Below, one piece after another: positions 43,571-52,564 of a stretch of DNA of 64,000 bases. The stretch's first letter is position 1. The number at the start of each line of letters is the position of its first letter. The notes beneath the pieces are model-generated. The model made no database searches, was not told the DNA's origin, and was given only the letters and a program-made list of their open reading frames with translations. This DNA is from Gp1-AA122 sp036378535 (GTDB lineage: Bacteria > Acidobacteriota > Terriglobia > Terriglobales > Acidobacteriaceae). Location of the stretch: contig DASUWH010000031.1 of NCBI GenBank assembly GCA_036378535.1, positions 62,001 to 126,000 of the forward strand, read 5' to 3'. Both the position numbers and the translations under genes were made by a program.

Positions 43571-44824
43571 GTGAGCACCAGCCGCAGGTGGGGTGTCGAG
43601 ATGTTTCTGGGTTTGGCGATCGCGCTCCTGTCAGCGGCAGCGCAAGGACCACCGGATCCTGCGCCAGATTGGCAGCACACGGTTCGTGAACAGGCCGGAC
43701 AGGGCAAGTTTGACGAAGCGTTGAAGATTGTCGAGACCCGTCTGGCAGCACATCCCGACGATGCCGAAGCCCGCGCATGGCACGGCCGCTTGCTGGCATG
43801 GAAGGGACGGTGGGCGGAGGCAGAGAGTGAGTACCTCCAGGCGTTGCGGCAGGCGCCCGACGATGTGGAGATATTGACCGCTCTGGCCGACGTTCTGTTC
43901 TGGCAGAAGAAACTGAAGCCTGCTCTGGAAGCTATCGATCGAGCGCGTGCCCGGGCTCCCGCGGATCGCGAGATCTTGTTGCGGCGCGCTCGCATTCTGG
44001 AAGCGCTGGGAAACATCCGCGAGGCGCGTGCACAATTTCGCCAGGCTCTACTGCTGAACCCTCACGACCGGCGGCTCAAAGCGGAGTTGGCAGCGCTGAG
44101 CCCTGAGCGCAAGCACGAACTGCGCCTGGGAAATGATGTCGATACCTTCAACTACGCGGATGCAGCGCAGACGCAAACCATCCTGCTCAATTCGCGCTGG
44201 AATCGGCAATGGTCTACCGCTTTCAGTTCGAGCATTTATCAACGATTCGGGCAACAGGCACAGAAATTCGCTGCCGCTTCAACCTTCCGGATATCCCACT
44301 CGGACTGGATTGGCATTGCCGGAGCCGGCGCCAATGACCATGGCATTGTGCCGAAGCGTGAGGCTTCGTTCGAATATGGCCACGGGTTTCGTCTGCAGAA
44401 TCCCTGGATCCGCGGGATGGAAGTCCTCTACCAGCAGCGCTGGCTGTGGTATACGGGCGCGCACGTCCTGACCATCGGACTTTCCCAGACCTACTATCTT
44501 CCCCACGACTGGGCGTGGACCCTGGCGATAACCGGCGCTCGCAGCGGATTTGCAGATACAGGCGTGGATTGGAGTCCCTCAGGCAACACGCGATTGGCCT
44601 TTCCAATTCACCGGCGACTGTCAGGAAATGTCTCCTTCGCGATGGGCAGTGAGAGCTACGCGCAGGTGGACCAGATCGGCTACATTTCGGCCCGCAGTTT
44701 TGCCGGAGGATTGCGGCTTCACTTTACGGCCCGGCAGGATGTCGCCGGCTATGTAGCGCGCCAGTACCGTTCTCAGAATCGTTCTCAGACCAGCTATGGA
44801 GTGAGCTATGGAATTCATTTTTAG
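43571..44824 (+). CDS. YaiO-like TPR/outer-membrane beta-barrel protein
   Basis: A 417-residue exported protein: an N-terminal hydrophobic signal (EMFLGLAIALLSAAAQG), three to four TPR units (about 30-165; KFDEALKIVETRLAAHPDDA, KGRWAEAESEYLQALRQAPD) and a beta-barrel domain (about 180-417) ending in Phe (SYGVSYGIHF), as outer-membrane barrels usually do. This layout matches YaiO/BcsC/PelB-like exporters of secreted polysaccharides. The start is GTG at 43571. It overlaps the HEAT-repeat gene by 17 bases, so three proteins are likely made together for one envelope-spanning system. Confidence 0.82.
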   Translation: MSTSRRWGVEMFLGLAIALLSAAAQGPPDPAPDWQHTVREQAGQGKFDEALKIVETRLAAHPDDAEARAWHGRLLAWKGRWAEAESEYLQALRQAPDDVEILTALADVLFWQKKLKPALEAIDRARARAPADREILLRRARILEALGNIREARAQFRQALLLNPHDRRLKAELAALSPERKHELRLGNDVDTFNYADAAQTQTILLNSRWNRQWSTAFSSSIYQRFGQQAQKFAAASTFRISHSDWIGIAGAGANDHGIVPKREASFEYGHGFRLQNPWIRGMEVLYQQRWLWYTGAHVLTIGLSQTYYLPHDWAWTLAITGARSGFADTGVDWSPSGNTRLAFPIHRRLSGNVSFAMGSESYAQVDQIGYISARSFAGGLRLHFTARQDVAGYVARQYRSQNRSQTSYGVSYGIHF

Positions 44825-46019
44825 ATCACTCGAGATGGGCTTGCCAGGGCTGGTGCTGCGGGCCATCCTGCTGCTGCTGCTCAGCATAAGTCTGCTGATC
44901 GCCTTCATTGTGGCGCGGCGCTGGTATCGGGGACGATATTTTCGGCGGCTCAACCAGCGGATGTTGTTCTTTCGATCGGCCTGGGACAACTTAGTTTCCG
45001 GGCAAATTCCGCCCAAGACTTGGCGGCTTAACCATTTCGATTCGAAGATTGTCGAAACCATCCTGCTGGACAACATGGAAGTGGCCATTCCGGAAGAATT
45101 GCCGGGTCTGCTGCGCTGCCTGCGTGAGAGCGGTCTTCTCGATATGAGGATCTACCAGGCGCGGCATTTGCGCGGTTGGAAGCGGCGCGATGTTCTGATC
45201 GTGCTCGGGCGCACGCGCGCTCCGGAAGTCATTCCTGCCCTATCGGAGGCGTTGGATGACCCAGCGTTGCAAACCCGCATTGCGGCGGTGCGCGGACTGG
45301 GACGGATCGGGCTCGCCGACGCTGCAGTGCCCTTGCTGGAACGCTTCCTGTCCGGCGAGTTAGAGGTTCCGGAACACACGCTCAAGAACGCGCTGGTCCA
45401 TTGCTGTCGCGACTCGCCCGGGCTGCTCATCCAATACCTCCATCATGCCGGCGGGCACAAGCGGGAACTGCTGGCGCGCGTGTTGGGTGAGGTTGCCAAC
45501 TCCGGGCTGGCGGAAGAGTTATTGACGCTGGCCACCGATCCGCTCGCGGAGGTAAGGGCTTCCGCGGCCAGAGCCTTGGGCAATGTGCAAGATCCGCTTG
45601 CGCTGTGGGCCTTGGCGAAGCTCCTGGAAGACCAGGAGTGGTTTGTGCGGCTGCGCGCCGTGGTCGCGCTGACCTCATTGAAACAGAGCGGGCGCACGCG
45701 CTTGCTTTTGCGCGGCCTATGCGATTCCAATCGCAGTGTGCGCCAGCGCGCCGCGTGGGCGCTGGCACGCATTGAGCCGGATCTCGGGGCTTTGCTCGAG
45801 CAGGTGGTTGCCACCCAGGATCGCTACGCCTTGCAGGCGTTTATCTCGGAACTGGAGCGTTCCGGCGCGATGCAGGACGTCATTCATTCTCTCGAAGTCG
45901 AATCCGCGCACGGCGTGGCGCAGTCGATCCTGATGCAGGCTTTGGTGGCCGGGCGCGAGGGAGTGGAATCAGCGCGGACGACGAAGGCGGCGACGGCGGC
46001 CGCCGGAGCGGGCCGGTGA
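44808..46019 (+). CDS. Membrane-anchored HEAT-repeat protein
   Basis: A 403-residue protein with an N-terminal membrane helix (about 12-38; VLRAILLLLLSISLLIAFIV) and a cytoplasmic or periplasmic solenoid of HEAT/PBS-type repeats from about residue 120 to 370, for instance APEVIPALSEALDDPALQTR, LAEVRASAARALGNVQDPLA and NRSVRQRAAWALARIEPDLG. No catalytic motif is seen, so it is probably a scaffold between the barrel protein before it and the glycosyltransferase after it. The end overlaps the glycosyltransferase start by 4 bases. Confidence 0.85.
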   Translation: MEFIFRSLEMGLPGLVLRAILLLLLSISLLIAFIVARRWYRGRYFRRLNQRMLFFRSAWDNLVSGQIPPKTWRLNHFDSKIVETILLDNMEVAIPEELPGLLRCLRESGLLDMRIYQARHLRGWKRRDVLIVLGRTRAPEVIPALSEALDDPALQTRIAAVRGLGRIGLADAAVPLLERFLSGELEVPEHTLKNALVHCCRDSPGLLIQYLHHAGGHKRELLARVLGEVANSGLAEELLTLATDPLAEVRASAARALGNVQDPLALWALAKLLEDQEWFVRLRAVVALTSLKQSGRTRLLLRGLCDSNRSVRQRAAWALARIEPDLGALLEQVVATQDRYALQAFISELERSGAMQDVIHSLEVESAHGVAQSILMQALVAGREGVESARTTKAATAAAGAGR

Positions 46020-47428
46020 AGCTGCTTCTCCAGATTTTGAACTTCAACCTGTTCGTCTACTACCTTCTCTCCAACCTTATCTACCTGGTGCTGCTGGTAA
46101 CGGCGATCACTAGAAATGCAGTCCACCAGCACCGCCTGGGGAGTTTACGGCTGGAACATCTCAAAAGCTCGCCTTTTACGCCGCCGATTTCGCTCTTGGT
46201 GCCGGCACATAACGAGGAAAAATCCATCGTGTCCAGCGTACGCTCGCTGCTACGGCTGGATTATCCCAGCCTGGAAGTGATCGTGGTCAACGACGGCTCC
46301 GACGACGCCACCCTGGATCAACTCAAGCGAGCCTATCAGCTGCGGCTGGGACCACTGCTCTATGTTCCGGAAATCTGGACGGCTAGCATTCGCGGTATCT
46401 ACAGCAGTCCGGCGGAGCCGCGTTTGCTGGTTATTGACAAGACCGCAGCTGGCAGCAAGTCTGACGCGGTCAATGCGGCGCTCAATGCGGCAACTAGTCC
46501 ATATGTTTGTGTGGTGGATTCCGATTCGGTGCTGGAGCGGGATTCGCTATTGCGCATCATGGCGGGAGTGTTCGCCGATCCGAGCCAGGTGATCGCGCTG
46601 GGAGGGATCGTCCGAATTTCAAATGGCTCTGTCATCGAAAACGGGGAATTGAAGCAGGTGCGCTTGCCCAGGCGGCCTCTGGAGGTGCTGCAGGTCATCG
46701 AATACTTACGCGCGTTTCTCATAGGCCGAGAGGCATGGGCGCAGTTCAACGCGTTGCCCATCATTTCGGGCGCCTTTGGAATTTTTCAAAAAGATCTGGT
46801 GAAGCGGGTGGGAGGATACCGTACCGCAGCGATTGGCGAAGATCTGGACCTGGTGGTCCGCCTGCACCGCTATATGCTGGACCACGGCGCCGATTACCAG
46901 ATCAGTTTTATACCCGATCCCACCTGCTGGACCGAGGTGCCCTCTGATTTCCGCTCGCTGGCGCGGCAGCGGGCACGCTGGCAGAAAGGGCTATGGGATA
47001 CGCTCTGGCTGAACCGCGACATGTTGTTCCGCCGCCGGTATGGACGGGTGGGAGCGCTAATTCTGCCGTATATGTGGATATTCGAGCTCATGGCGCCGCT
47101 TGTTGAGCTGATCGGCTATCTCGCTATCTTTGTGGCGGCGGCACTGGGACTGCTGGGACGCCAGTTCGTGGTGCTGTTCCTGATCTTCGGATATAGCTTC
47201 GCCACCATGATCTCGGTGGGGTCGATCCTGCTGGAGGAGATGACCTACCGCCGCTATGTGCGCTCCCGAGAAGTGGCGCGGTTGCTGTTCTATTGCCTGC
47301 TGGAACACTTTCCTTACCGCCAGTTGACGATGATCTCCCGATTGCAGGGGATGTGGCAGTATTTCCGGGGTGATGTGACGTGGCGGCCAATTAAGCGCAC
47401 CGGATTTGCGGCGGGAGCGGGGAGATAG
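46016..47428 (+). CDS. Family 2 membrane glycosyltransferase (processive type)
   Basis: A 470-residue GT2 enzyme similar to poly-N-acetylglucosamine or cellulose synthases. One membrane helix precedes the GT-A domain (about 55-310) with VVNDGSDD, VVDSDSVLERD, IGEDLDLVVRL and the product-binding RQRARWQKG (QxxRW). Three or four helices follow (about 340-420). A PilZ domain is absent. It is coupled to the HEAT-repeat and YaiO-like genes. It is unlikely to be HpnI, which is smaller and lacks the QxxRW-type processive layout, but a role in glycosylating hopanoids is not excluded. Confidence 0.88.
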   Translation: MKLLLQILNFNLFVYYLLSNLIYLVLLVTAITRNAVHQHRLGSLRLEHLKSSPFTPPISLLVPAHNEEKSIVSSVRSLLRLDYPSLEVIVVNDGSDDATLDQLKRAYQLRLGPLLYVPEIWTASIRGIYSSPAEPRLLVIDKTAAGSKSDAVNAALNAATSPYVCVVDSDSVLERDSLLRIMAGVFADPSQVIALGGIVRISNGSVIENGELKQVRLPRRPLEVLQVIEYLRAFLIGREAWAQFNALPIISGAFGIFQKDLVKRVGGYRTAAIGEDLDLVVRLHRYMLDHGADYQISFIPDPTCWTEVPSDFRSLARQRARWQKGLWDTLWLNRDMLFRRRYGRVGALILPYMWIFELMAPLVELIGYLAIFVAAALGLLGRQFVVLFLIFGYSFATMISVGSILLEEMTYRRYVRSREVARLLFYCLLEHFPYRQLTMISRLQGMWQYFRGDVTWRPIKRTGFAAGAGR

Positions 47429-47480
47429 GATTCCGCGAGACTGCAGCGACTGCGCGGGCGGTTGTGTGTGGGCAGCGAGC

Positions 47481-47558
47481 GGAAAACGCAAGGTCCCCCT
47501 CGGCTTCGCTCGGGGCAGGCCCTCCACTCGGACTTACGCCCTCGGTCGGGATGACAGG
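47481..47558. repeat. R1 repeat, copy d
   Basis: GCAAGGTCCCCCTCGGCTTC with GGGGCAGG and a terminal GGGATGACAGG, between the convergent glycosyltransferase and transporter genes. Confidence 0.75.
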
Positions 47559-47576
47559 AATATCAATGTATCCGCA

Positions 47577-47957
47577 TCAGACGGCCAGCAGGAACACGCC
47601 CCCGGCTACGAATAGGGCGGCCATCCAGCGGCGGCGGTCCACATTTTCGTGCAGGAAAATGCGCGCCGCGAAAGCGTTCGCGACGAAAGTAAGAGAGGCG
47701 GCTGCGGGGCCGACCAGACTCACGTCATTCCACGACAAAGCAAACAGCAGGCTGTAAAAGGCTACAGCCATGCAAGCAAGTCCCAAAAGGAAAGTCCGGG
47801 TACCGAGAATCCGGCGAATCACGAAGAACAGACCACGGCTGCGGCGGAGTTCGCCGACGTCTCCCACTCTTTTCATGGCGTGGGAGAGCAGGACATCGCC
47901 GCTGGTGGAAGCCAATACCACGGCCAGCACGGCGCACCAGGTGTAGAGATTCTTCAC
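47577..47957 (-). CDS. Four-helix DMT/SMR-type transporter subunit, partner B
   Basis: A 126-residue membrane protein with four helices. Its first helix carries VVLASTSGDVLLSHAMKRVG, parallel to SAVGDTLLSRGMKELG in the adjacent gene. The length fits a half-size EamA/ArnE-like unit that pairs with a second unit. GTG at 47957 overlaps the stop of the preceding gene, so the two are made together. By position in the hpnJ operon it may move a lipid or lipid-linked intermediate, which is inference. Confidence 0.78.
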   Translation of the reverse strand: MKNLYTWCAVLAVVLASTSGDVLLSHAMKRVGDVGELRRSRGLFFVIRRILGTRTFLLGLACMAVAFYSLLFALSWNDVSLVGPAAASLTFVANAFAARIFLHENVDRRRWMAALFVAGGVFLLAV

Positions 47958-48406
47958 CGGCAGCCTCCCACGCACAACACCTCGGAGTTGTCATCCACCC
48001 CCTGCGAGTGATGGCGAGCGGTTAATTCTGGACCGCCGGCGACGGCGCCTACTCCCATACTGATCAGCACAATGCCGATCCAGCGTGCTGTACCGATGTG
48101 TTCATGCAGACCATACCTGGCGATGAACGCCAGGATCACGTAGCCAATCGAGGTGGCGGGAAGCACATAGGTGAGATCCGCCCAGGAAAGTGCGGTGGCA
48201 TAGCAGGCAAAGAAGGAAATCAGGAACAGTATGCCGACGGCGACCCAGGGATTGGCTATTGCCAGGATCACGTGCGAGACATGATCCAGCGATATCGTCC
48301 CGAGTTCCTTCATGCCGCGCGATAACAGAGTATCGCCGACGGCGGAGAACAAGGTAACGCCGGCCAGCACCAGGTATTTACGAAAACTCAAACCGTCTGT
48401 TCCCAC
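47954..48406 (-). CDS. Four-helix DMT/SMR-type transporter subunit, partner A
   Basis: A 150-residue protein with four hydrophobic helices (about 10-32, 45-68, 75-95, 102-122) and a polar tail ending GGCR. Similar in size to ArnE/ArnF and EmrE. It overlaps the hpnJ end by 19 bases and the next transporter gene at its 3-prime end. The two paralogous units probably form a heterodimer. Substrate unknown. Confidence 0.8.
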   Translation of the reverse strand: MGTDGLSFRKYLVLAGVTLFSAVGDTLLSRGMKELGTISLDHVSHVILAIANPWVAVGILFLISFFACYATALSWADLTYVLPATSIGYVILAFIARYGLHEHIGTARWIGIVLISMGVGAVAGGPELTARHHSQGVDDNSEVLCVGGCR

Positions 48407-49887
48407 GCTTTCGGAGCGGAATCGGAATGGGGTGTAGCGCCATTCCCATTGGCCGCCTTGTCTTTGACCAACTTGTTGCGCATGGCGCGAACTTTCAGGA
48501 AGGTCTTGGCTTCTTTGTAAAGGCGCTTGCGCTCAGGTCCGTTGAACGCCGCTTTCCTAAGGATACGGAACACGGCTTTCGGACGGAAATAATACTCGTC
48601 GTAAAAACGGTGTACGGCCCCGAGGATGTCGTCGGCAGGCAAGCCCGGGTATTGGATGTGCGCCAACTGGTGGCCGCCCTCGTCCACCATCTTGTTGGTG
48701 TTAACCATAAAACCGTTCTTGACGGCGTAGTCGTAAAGTTCGGTACCCGGATAGGCATGGGCGACGGATACCTGGATGGTTTCGACGTCGAGTTCCTTGG
48801 CGAAGGCGATGGTGTTGTTGATGGTCTGGCGAGTCTCGCCAGGGAGGCCGAGAATGAAGTCCCCGTGAATGACGAGCCCCAGCTTGTGGCAATCCTTAGT
48901 GAACTGCCGGGCACGCTCAACGGTGGCGCCCTTCTTAATATTTTTCAGGATCTGCGGGTCGCCGGATTCATATCCCACGATGAGGAGGCGGCAACCTGCG
49001 TCCTTCATAGCTTTCAAAGTCTCGAAGTCGGTGGTCACGCGCGATGTGCATGACCAGGTCAATCCGAGCGGCTTAAGCTTCGCGCAAAGTTCGATGGTGC
49101 GAGCCTTCTGGATGTTGAAGGTGTCGTCATCGAAGAAAAATTCCTTGGCGTTGGGCCAGTATTCCCTGGCTTTCGCCATCTCGCGGGCCACATCGTCGGT
49201 CGAGCGCTTCCGCCAGGGATGCCCGCTGAGCGTCTGCGGCCACAGGCAGAACGTACATTGCGCGGGGCAGCCACGGGTGGTGTACAGAGAGACGTATGGG
49301 TGGAGCAGAAAAGGAACGTTGTACCGCGTTATATCCAGGTCGCGTTTGTAGACGTCGGTTACGTGCGGCAGGGCATCGAGGTCCTGAATCTGTGGCGCAT
49401 CAGGATTGTGGACGATTTTGTCGTTGTGCAGGTAAGAGACGCCCGCGATCTGGTCGAGCGGTTTGCCTTTGGCGTAATCGACGACCGCGTAATCGAATTC
49501 TTTGCGGCACACGAAATCTATCGCCGGGCACTCGCGCAAAGATTTTTCGGGCAGCACGGACACATGCGGGCCGACAAAGGCAATCTTTATTCCAGGATTC
49601 GCCTCTTTGATCGCATTGGCCAGGCGAATGTCCCCGGGAAAGCCGGGCGTACTGGTGAACAGAACGAGAAACTCATAATCTTTGGCGATCTTAATGGTGT
49701 CTTCGCCGGAGACGTAATGGGGAGGCGCATCCAACAGGCGCGCGCCTTCCAGCATGCCCGTCGGATAAGCCAGCCAGACGGGATACCAATACGACTCGAT
49801 TTCGCGGGTGGCGGGCCAACGCGAGCCAGCGCCTCCGTCGAAATTTTCAAAGGACGGGGGATTCAGAAACAGTGTTTTCAATGGCAT
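48388..49887 (-). CDS. hpnJ: Hopanoid-associated B12-binding radical SAM protein HpnJ
   Basis: A 499-residue enzyme: an N-terminal cobalamin-binding-like domain (about 1-150), then the radical SAM core with RGCPAQCTFCLWPQ (CxxxCxxC, about 207-214). The opening MPLKTLFLNPPSFENFDGGA and ATREIESYWYPVWLAYP are characteristic of HpnJ, which is needed for the cyclitol-ether head group of composite hopanoids. ATG at 49887 starts the family N-terminus; an upstream ATG adds 4 residues. It leads an operon with two small transporters. HpnI and HpnK, which act before it in known pathways, are not seen. Confidence 0.9.
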   Translation of the reverse strand: MPLKTLFLNPPSFENFDGGAGSRWPATREIESYWYPVWLAYPTGMLEGARLLDAPPHYVSGEDTIKIAKDYEFLVLFTSTPGFPGDIRLANAIKEANPGIKIAFVGPHVSVLPEKSLRECPAIDFVCRKEFDYAVVDYAKGKPLDQIAGVSYLHNDKIVHNPDAPQIQDLDALPHVTDVYKRDLDITRYNVPFLLHPYVSLYTTRGCPAQCTFCLWPQTLSGHPWRKRSTDDVAREMAKAREYWPNAKEFFFDDDTFNIQKARTIELCAKLKPLGLTWSCTSRVTTDFETLKAMKDAGCRLLIVGYESGDPQILKNIKKGATVERARQFTKDCHKLGLVIHGDFILGLPGETRQTINNTIAFAKELDVETIQVSVAHAYPGTELYDYAVKNGFMVNTNKMVDEGGHQLAHIQYPGLPADDILGAVHRFYDEYYFRPKAVFRILRKAAFNGPERKRLYKEAKTFLKVRAMRNKLVKDKAANGNGATPHSDSAPKAWEQTV

Positions 49888-50191
49888 AGAGTTAATCAAT
49901 CAATACTAACATTCGCCCCTTGGAACGAGGAATTTACCTCGGTTAGTTTTTGGGTACACTCCCTGGATTGTGATCAAGTATAGGATGCGCGGCAGCCCGG
50001 AGAAGGTCACTTTTTCGCTGAATGGCGGCTGGGTGCAGCCGAAGGGGCTTGGGAGCAGCGGGTGGGGTAAGGAAATTGCCTACGTTTAGTGACATTTCAC
50101 GGTGTCATCCCGACGGAGGGCGCAAGCCCGAGTGGAGGGCCTGCCCCGAGCGAAGCCGAGGGGGACCTAGTGTTTGGTCTTCGAGCAGCGA
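49888..50191. other. Intergenic stretch between hpnJ and the TolC-like gene
   Basis: No gene is supported. It holds the hpnJ upstream region and one R1 copy in reverse orientation (50104-50170). GAGGAATTTACC near 49928 and TTTTTGGGTACACT near 49946 show no clear promoter. Confidence 0.5.
50104..50170. repeat. R1 repeat, copy e (reverse orientation)
   Basis: It reads TGTCATCCCGA at one end and CCCCGAGCGAAGCCGAGGGG at the other, the complement of copies c and d. Confidence 0.75.
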
Positions 50192-51487
50192 CTACTTTCC
50201 TGCCAGCGCCCACTGCGCCAGTTCGCCTGTGTTGCGCAACAACTGAACCTTGGCTTTTTGCAGGGTGAGATTCGCATCCATGAGCGAATCGTAGGACTGC
50301 TCGACCTTCGTGCGCGCGTCTTGCTCTTCGCGGAGCGTGCCCACTTGCGATTGCAGACGAGTTTCCGTGGCCTCGAGTTCGGACTGCGCCAGTTGATACT
50401 CCAGCTGGGTTACGTCAACCGCGGCTTGGAGTTCCTGCACGGAACGCTGAAGGCGAAGGGTCTCCAGGCTGATTTTGTCCTTTGACTGTTCGGCTTCGCG
50501 GCTGGCACGAATGAAATCCGCTTTAGCTTGAGCGGCGCGGGCGCGCTGCGCCGTATCGAAAAACGGAAACTTCATTACCAGTCCCCCGCTGGCATTATTG
50601 GCTTGAAAATTCCGGATATAAACGTTGTAGTTGTTGAAATTGGTGAGTACCGCGTACTGGCCGGCAAGATCGAATGAGGGATAGAGAGCTTTGTGTTCCC
50701 CCTGCGCCATAAACTGCTTCGACAGTGCCTGCTGTTGCGCCGCTTTGACGGCGGGATTCGATTGAACCGCTTTTTTGGCCAGATCATCCTGCTGCTGAAC
50801 GTCGGGGAAGATCGGGACGGAATCCGGATCGGTTCCCAGTTCCTCGGCAGAGAGACCGGTCAGTTGCGAGAGGCGGAGGCGCAGCACGTCGGCGGAACCT
50901 TTGGCTTCGGCCATGCGCATCTGCACACGGGCGGTGGCCAGCCTGGCGCGATCCAAGTCCACCGGCTTGTCCACGCCGGCGGCGATGCGCTCCTGCTCGA
51001 TCTTTTCCGTCTTCTGATTATTTGCCAGCGCGTTGGCCAGCAGATCGCTGTCCTGACTCCATTTGCCCAGCTCCACATAGGTGAGAACCGTTTCCTGAAT
51101 GATGGCATCGCGCTGGTCCGCATTGACCGATCTTGTACTCTCCACATCGGTTCGCGCCGCGCGCACGAACTGGGTCTGCGCCGGGCTGTATAGAATCTGC
51201 TGCGACGTCACGTTGAACAGGGAAGGCGCGGAGTTTTCCAGGCTAAGCGGAAAGCCATAGCTCGCACCCAGCCCCGAGCCAAACACCAGCCGGGGAAGAT
51301 AGGCGCTGCGCGCCTCGTGGTACGCGGCCATCGCTTTCTCCTGATCGGCAGAAGCCAGCGTCAGCTGACCGCTGTGCTGCAGCGCCAGCTCCACTGCGTG
51401 CCGCAAAGTAATGGTCTGCGCAATTCCTGCTTGCGAAGCGAAAAGTAAAACTACGAGGAACGACCACCCACGAAACGCAGTGTTCAT
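50192..51487 (-). CDS. TolC-family outer-membrane efflux protein
   Basis: A 431-residue outer-membrane channel of the OEP family. A signal peptide (FLVVLLFASQAGIAQ) precedes two homologous halves with long coiled coils (SADQEKAMAAYHEARSAYLP, QTQFVRAARTDVESTRSVNA, QAKADFIRASREAEQSKDKI). It is the last gene of the adaptor-TPR-channel operon. ATG at 51487 begins at the signal peptide; the upstream ATG at 51553 would add 22 residues. It likely exports a small molecule or polymer with the upstream adaptor. Confidence 0.9.
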   Translation of the reverse strand: MNTAFRGWSFLVVLLFASQAGIAQTITLRHAVELALQHSGQLTLASADQEKAMAAYHEARSAYLPRLVFGSGLGASYGFPLSLENSAPSLFNVTSQQILYSPAQTQFVRAARTDVESTRSVNADQRDAIIQETVLTYVELGKWSQDSDLLANALANNQKTEKIEQERIAAGVDKPVDLDRARLATARVQMRMAEAKGSADVLRLRLSQLTGLSAEELGTDPDSVPIFPDVQQQDDLAKKAVQSNPAVKAAQQQALSKQFMAQGEHKALYPSFDLAGQYAVLTNFNNYNVYIRNFQANNASGGLVMKFPFFDTAQRARAAQAKADFIRASREAEQSKDKISLETLRLQRSVQELQAAVDVTQLEYQLAQSELEATETRLQSQVGTLREEQDARTKVEQSYDSLMDANLTLQKAKVQLLRNTGELAQWALAGK

Positions 51488-51595
51488 TGCGAGCACCCTC
51501 GATCTATTCAGAATTGAAAAACGGCCACGCATTTCGCCCAGAATAGCGGACAACGATTCAGCCGCGAATCCGTGACCGTCAAAAGCGCGATTGAT

Positions 51596-52561
51596 TCATC
51601 GATTCACGCGGCCGAGAGCTTCTTTGGCGGCCGGGAAATTGCTGGCCAGGGCCAGCGCAGCGCGATATTCATTGGCCGCGCCGCGCGCGTCTCCTTGTTT
51701 TTCCAGGGCAGTGCCGAGCACGTAATGCGCCTGAAAGAACGGGGACTTCTCAGTCGGCGTGTCGGACACCAGGTAGCGCCGGACGAGTTGTGCGGCCGTT
51801 ACTGGATTGCGGCCGGTGCGCACCAGCAATTCCGCGCACTCGACAAGAACCTCATTGTTGGCCACGGGGGCGCTGACGGCGCGCTGTAAGGCCTGCTCCA
51901 TATCTTTTAGCCGGTTCTGGTGGCGGTAAAACAGAGCCAGGTTCAGCCAGTCATGGGCATTGCCAGCGGAGGCATCCACAGCAGCCCGGTATTCTTTTTC
52001 GGCGGAGCGCTGGTCTTTATTCTTCTCCGCCAGCCGGCCCAGAACGTAATGTGCCTGGGCGGGAGCAAAACGCGACAAGGCAGTGGCCTGAGCGCGGGCT
52101 TTGTCATCGCCGCCACCGAGAATCGACGGTGCCTCCAGGTAGAACTCGGCCAGATCCACGCGGGCTTCCACACTGCGCGAATTGAGCTGCACTGCGGTTT
52201 CGAATTGCTTACGGAGTTTGCGCGCCAGAGTGAAGGCCGAGAGTGGATTTGCGTTTTCCGCCTTCTCGCCGTAGCTGCGGCCCAACCAAAGGTGATAGTC
52301 ACTATTGCCGGAGTCGAGGGAGACCGCTCTTTCGCAGGCGGGGATAGCGCGATCCCAGTCACGCACGGAATAGTACGCCCGGCAAAGGTAATTGTACGAA
52401 GCCGCGTCCGACGGGGTCTTCTCAAGTTGCGCTTGCAGTGAGGCAATCATGTCATCGACGCGCCCAGCCGCCAACATTTCGCTGGGGGATGCTGCTGCCT
52501 CCGTCACCGGCAGGAAGAGCGCAAAAACCAATAAAAATGCAAAGAATTTAAGAGTCGACAT
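51596..52561 (-). CDS. Exported TPR-repeat protein of the efflux operon
   Basis: A 321-residue protein with a signal peptide (FFAFLLVFALFLPVTEAAA) and about seven TPR units across the remainder, such as YNYLCRAYYSVRDWDRAIPA, AHYVLGRLAEKNKDQRSAEK and YVLGTALEKQGDARGAANEY. It sits between the adaptor and channel genes, 3 bases after the adaptor stop, so it is made as part of the same system. TPR proteins are not a standard part of such exporters, so it may be an accessory assembly factor. Confidence 0.82.
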   Translation of the reverse strand: MSTLKFFAFLLVFALFLPVTEAAASPSEMLAAGRVDDMIASLQAQLEKTPSDAASYNYLCRAYYSVRDWDRAIPACERAVSLDSGNSDYHLWLGRSYGEKAENANPLSAFTLARKLRKQFETAVQLNSRSVEARVDLAEFYLEAPSILGGGDDKARAQATALSRFAPAQAHYVLGRLAEKNKDQRSAEKEYRAAVDASAGNAHDWLNLALFYRHQNRLKDMEQALQRAVSAPVANNEVLVECAELLVRTGRNPVTAAQLVRRYLVSDTPTEKSPFFQAHYVLGTALEKQGDARGAANEYRAALALASNFPAAKEALGRVNR

Positions 52562-52564
52562 CAG

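Noticed and set aside
46016..47428. Assignment of the glycosyltransferase as HpnI
   Set aside because: It has the processive QxxRW motif and several C-terminal helices, and is coupled to an exporter-like barrel gene; HpnI is smaller and ceramide-glucosyltransferase-like.
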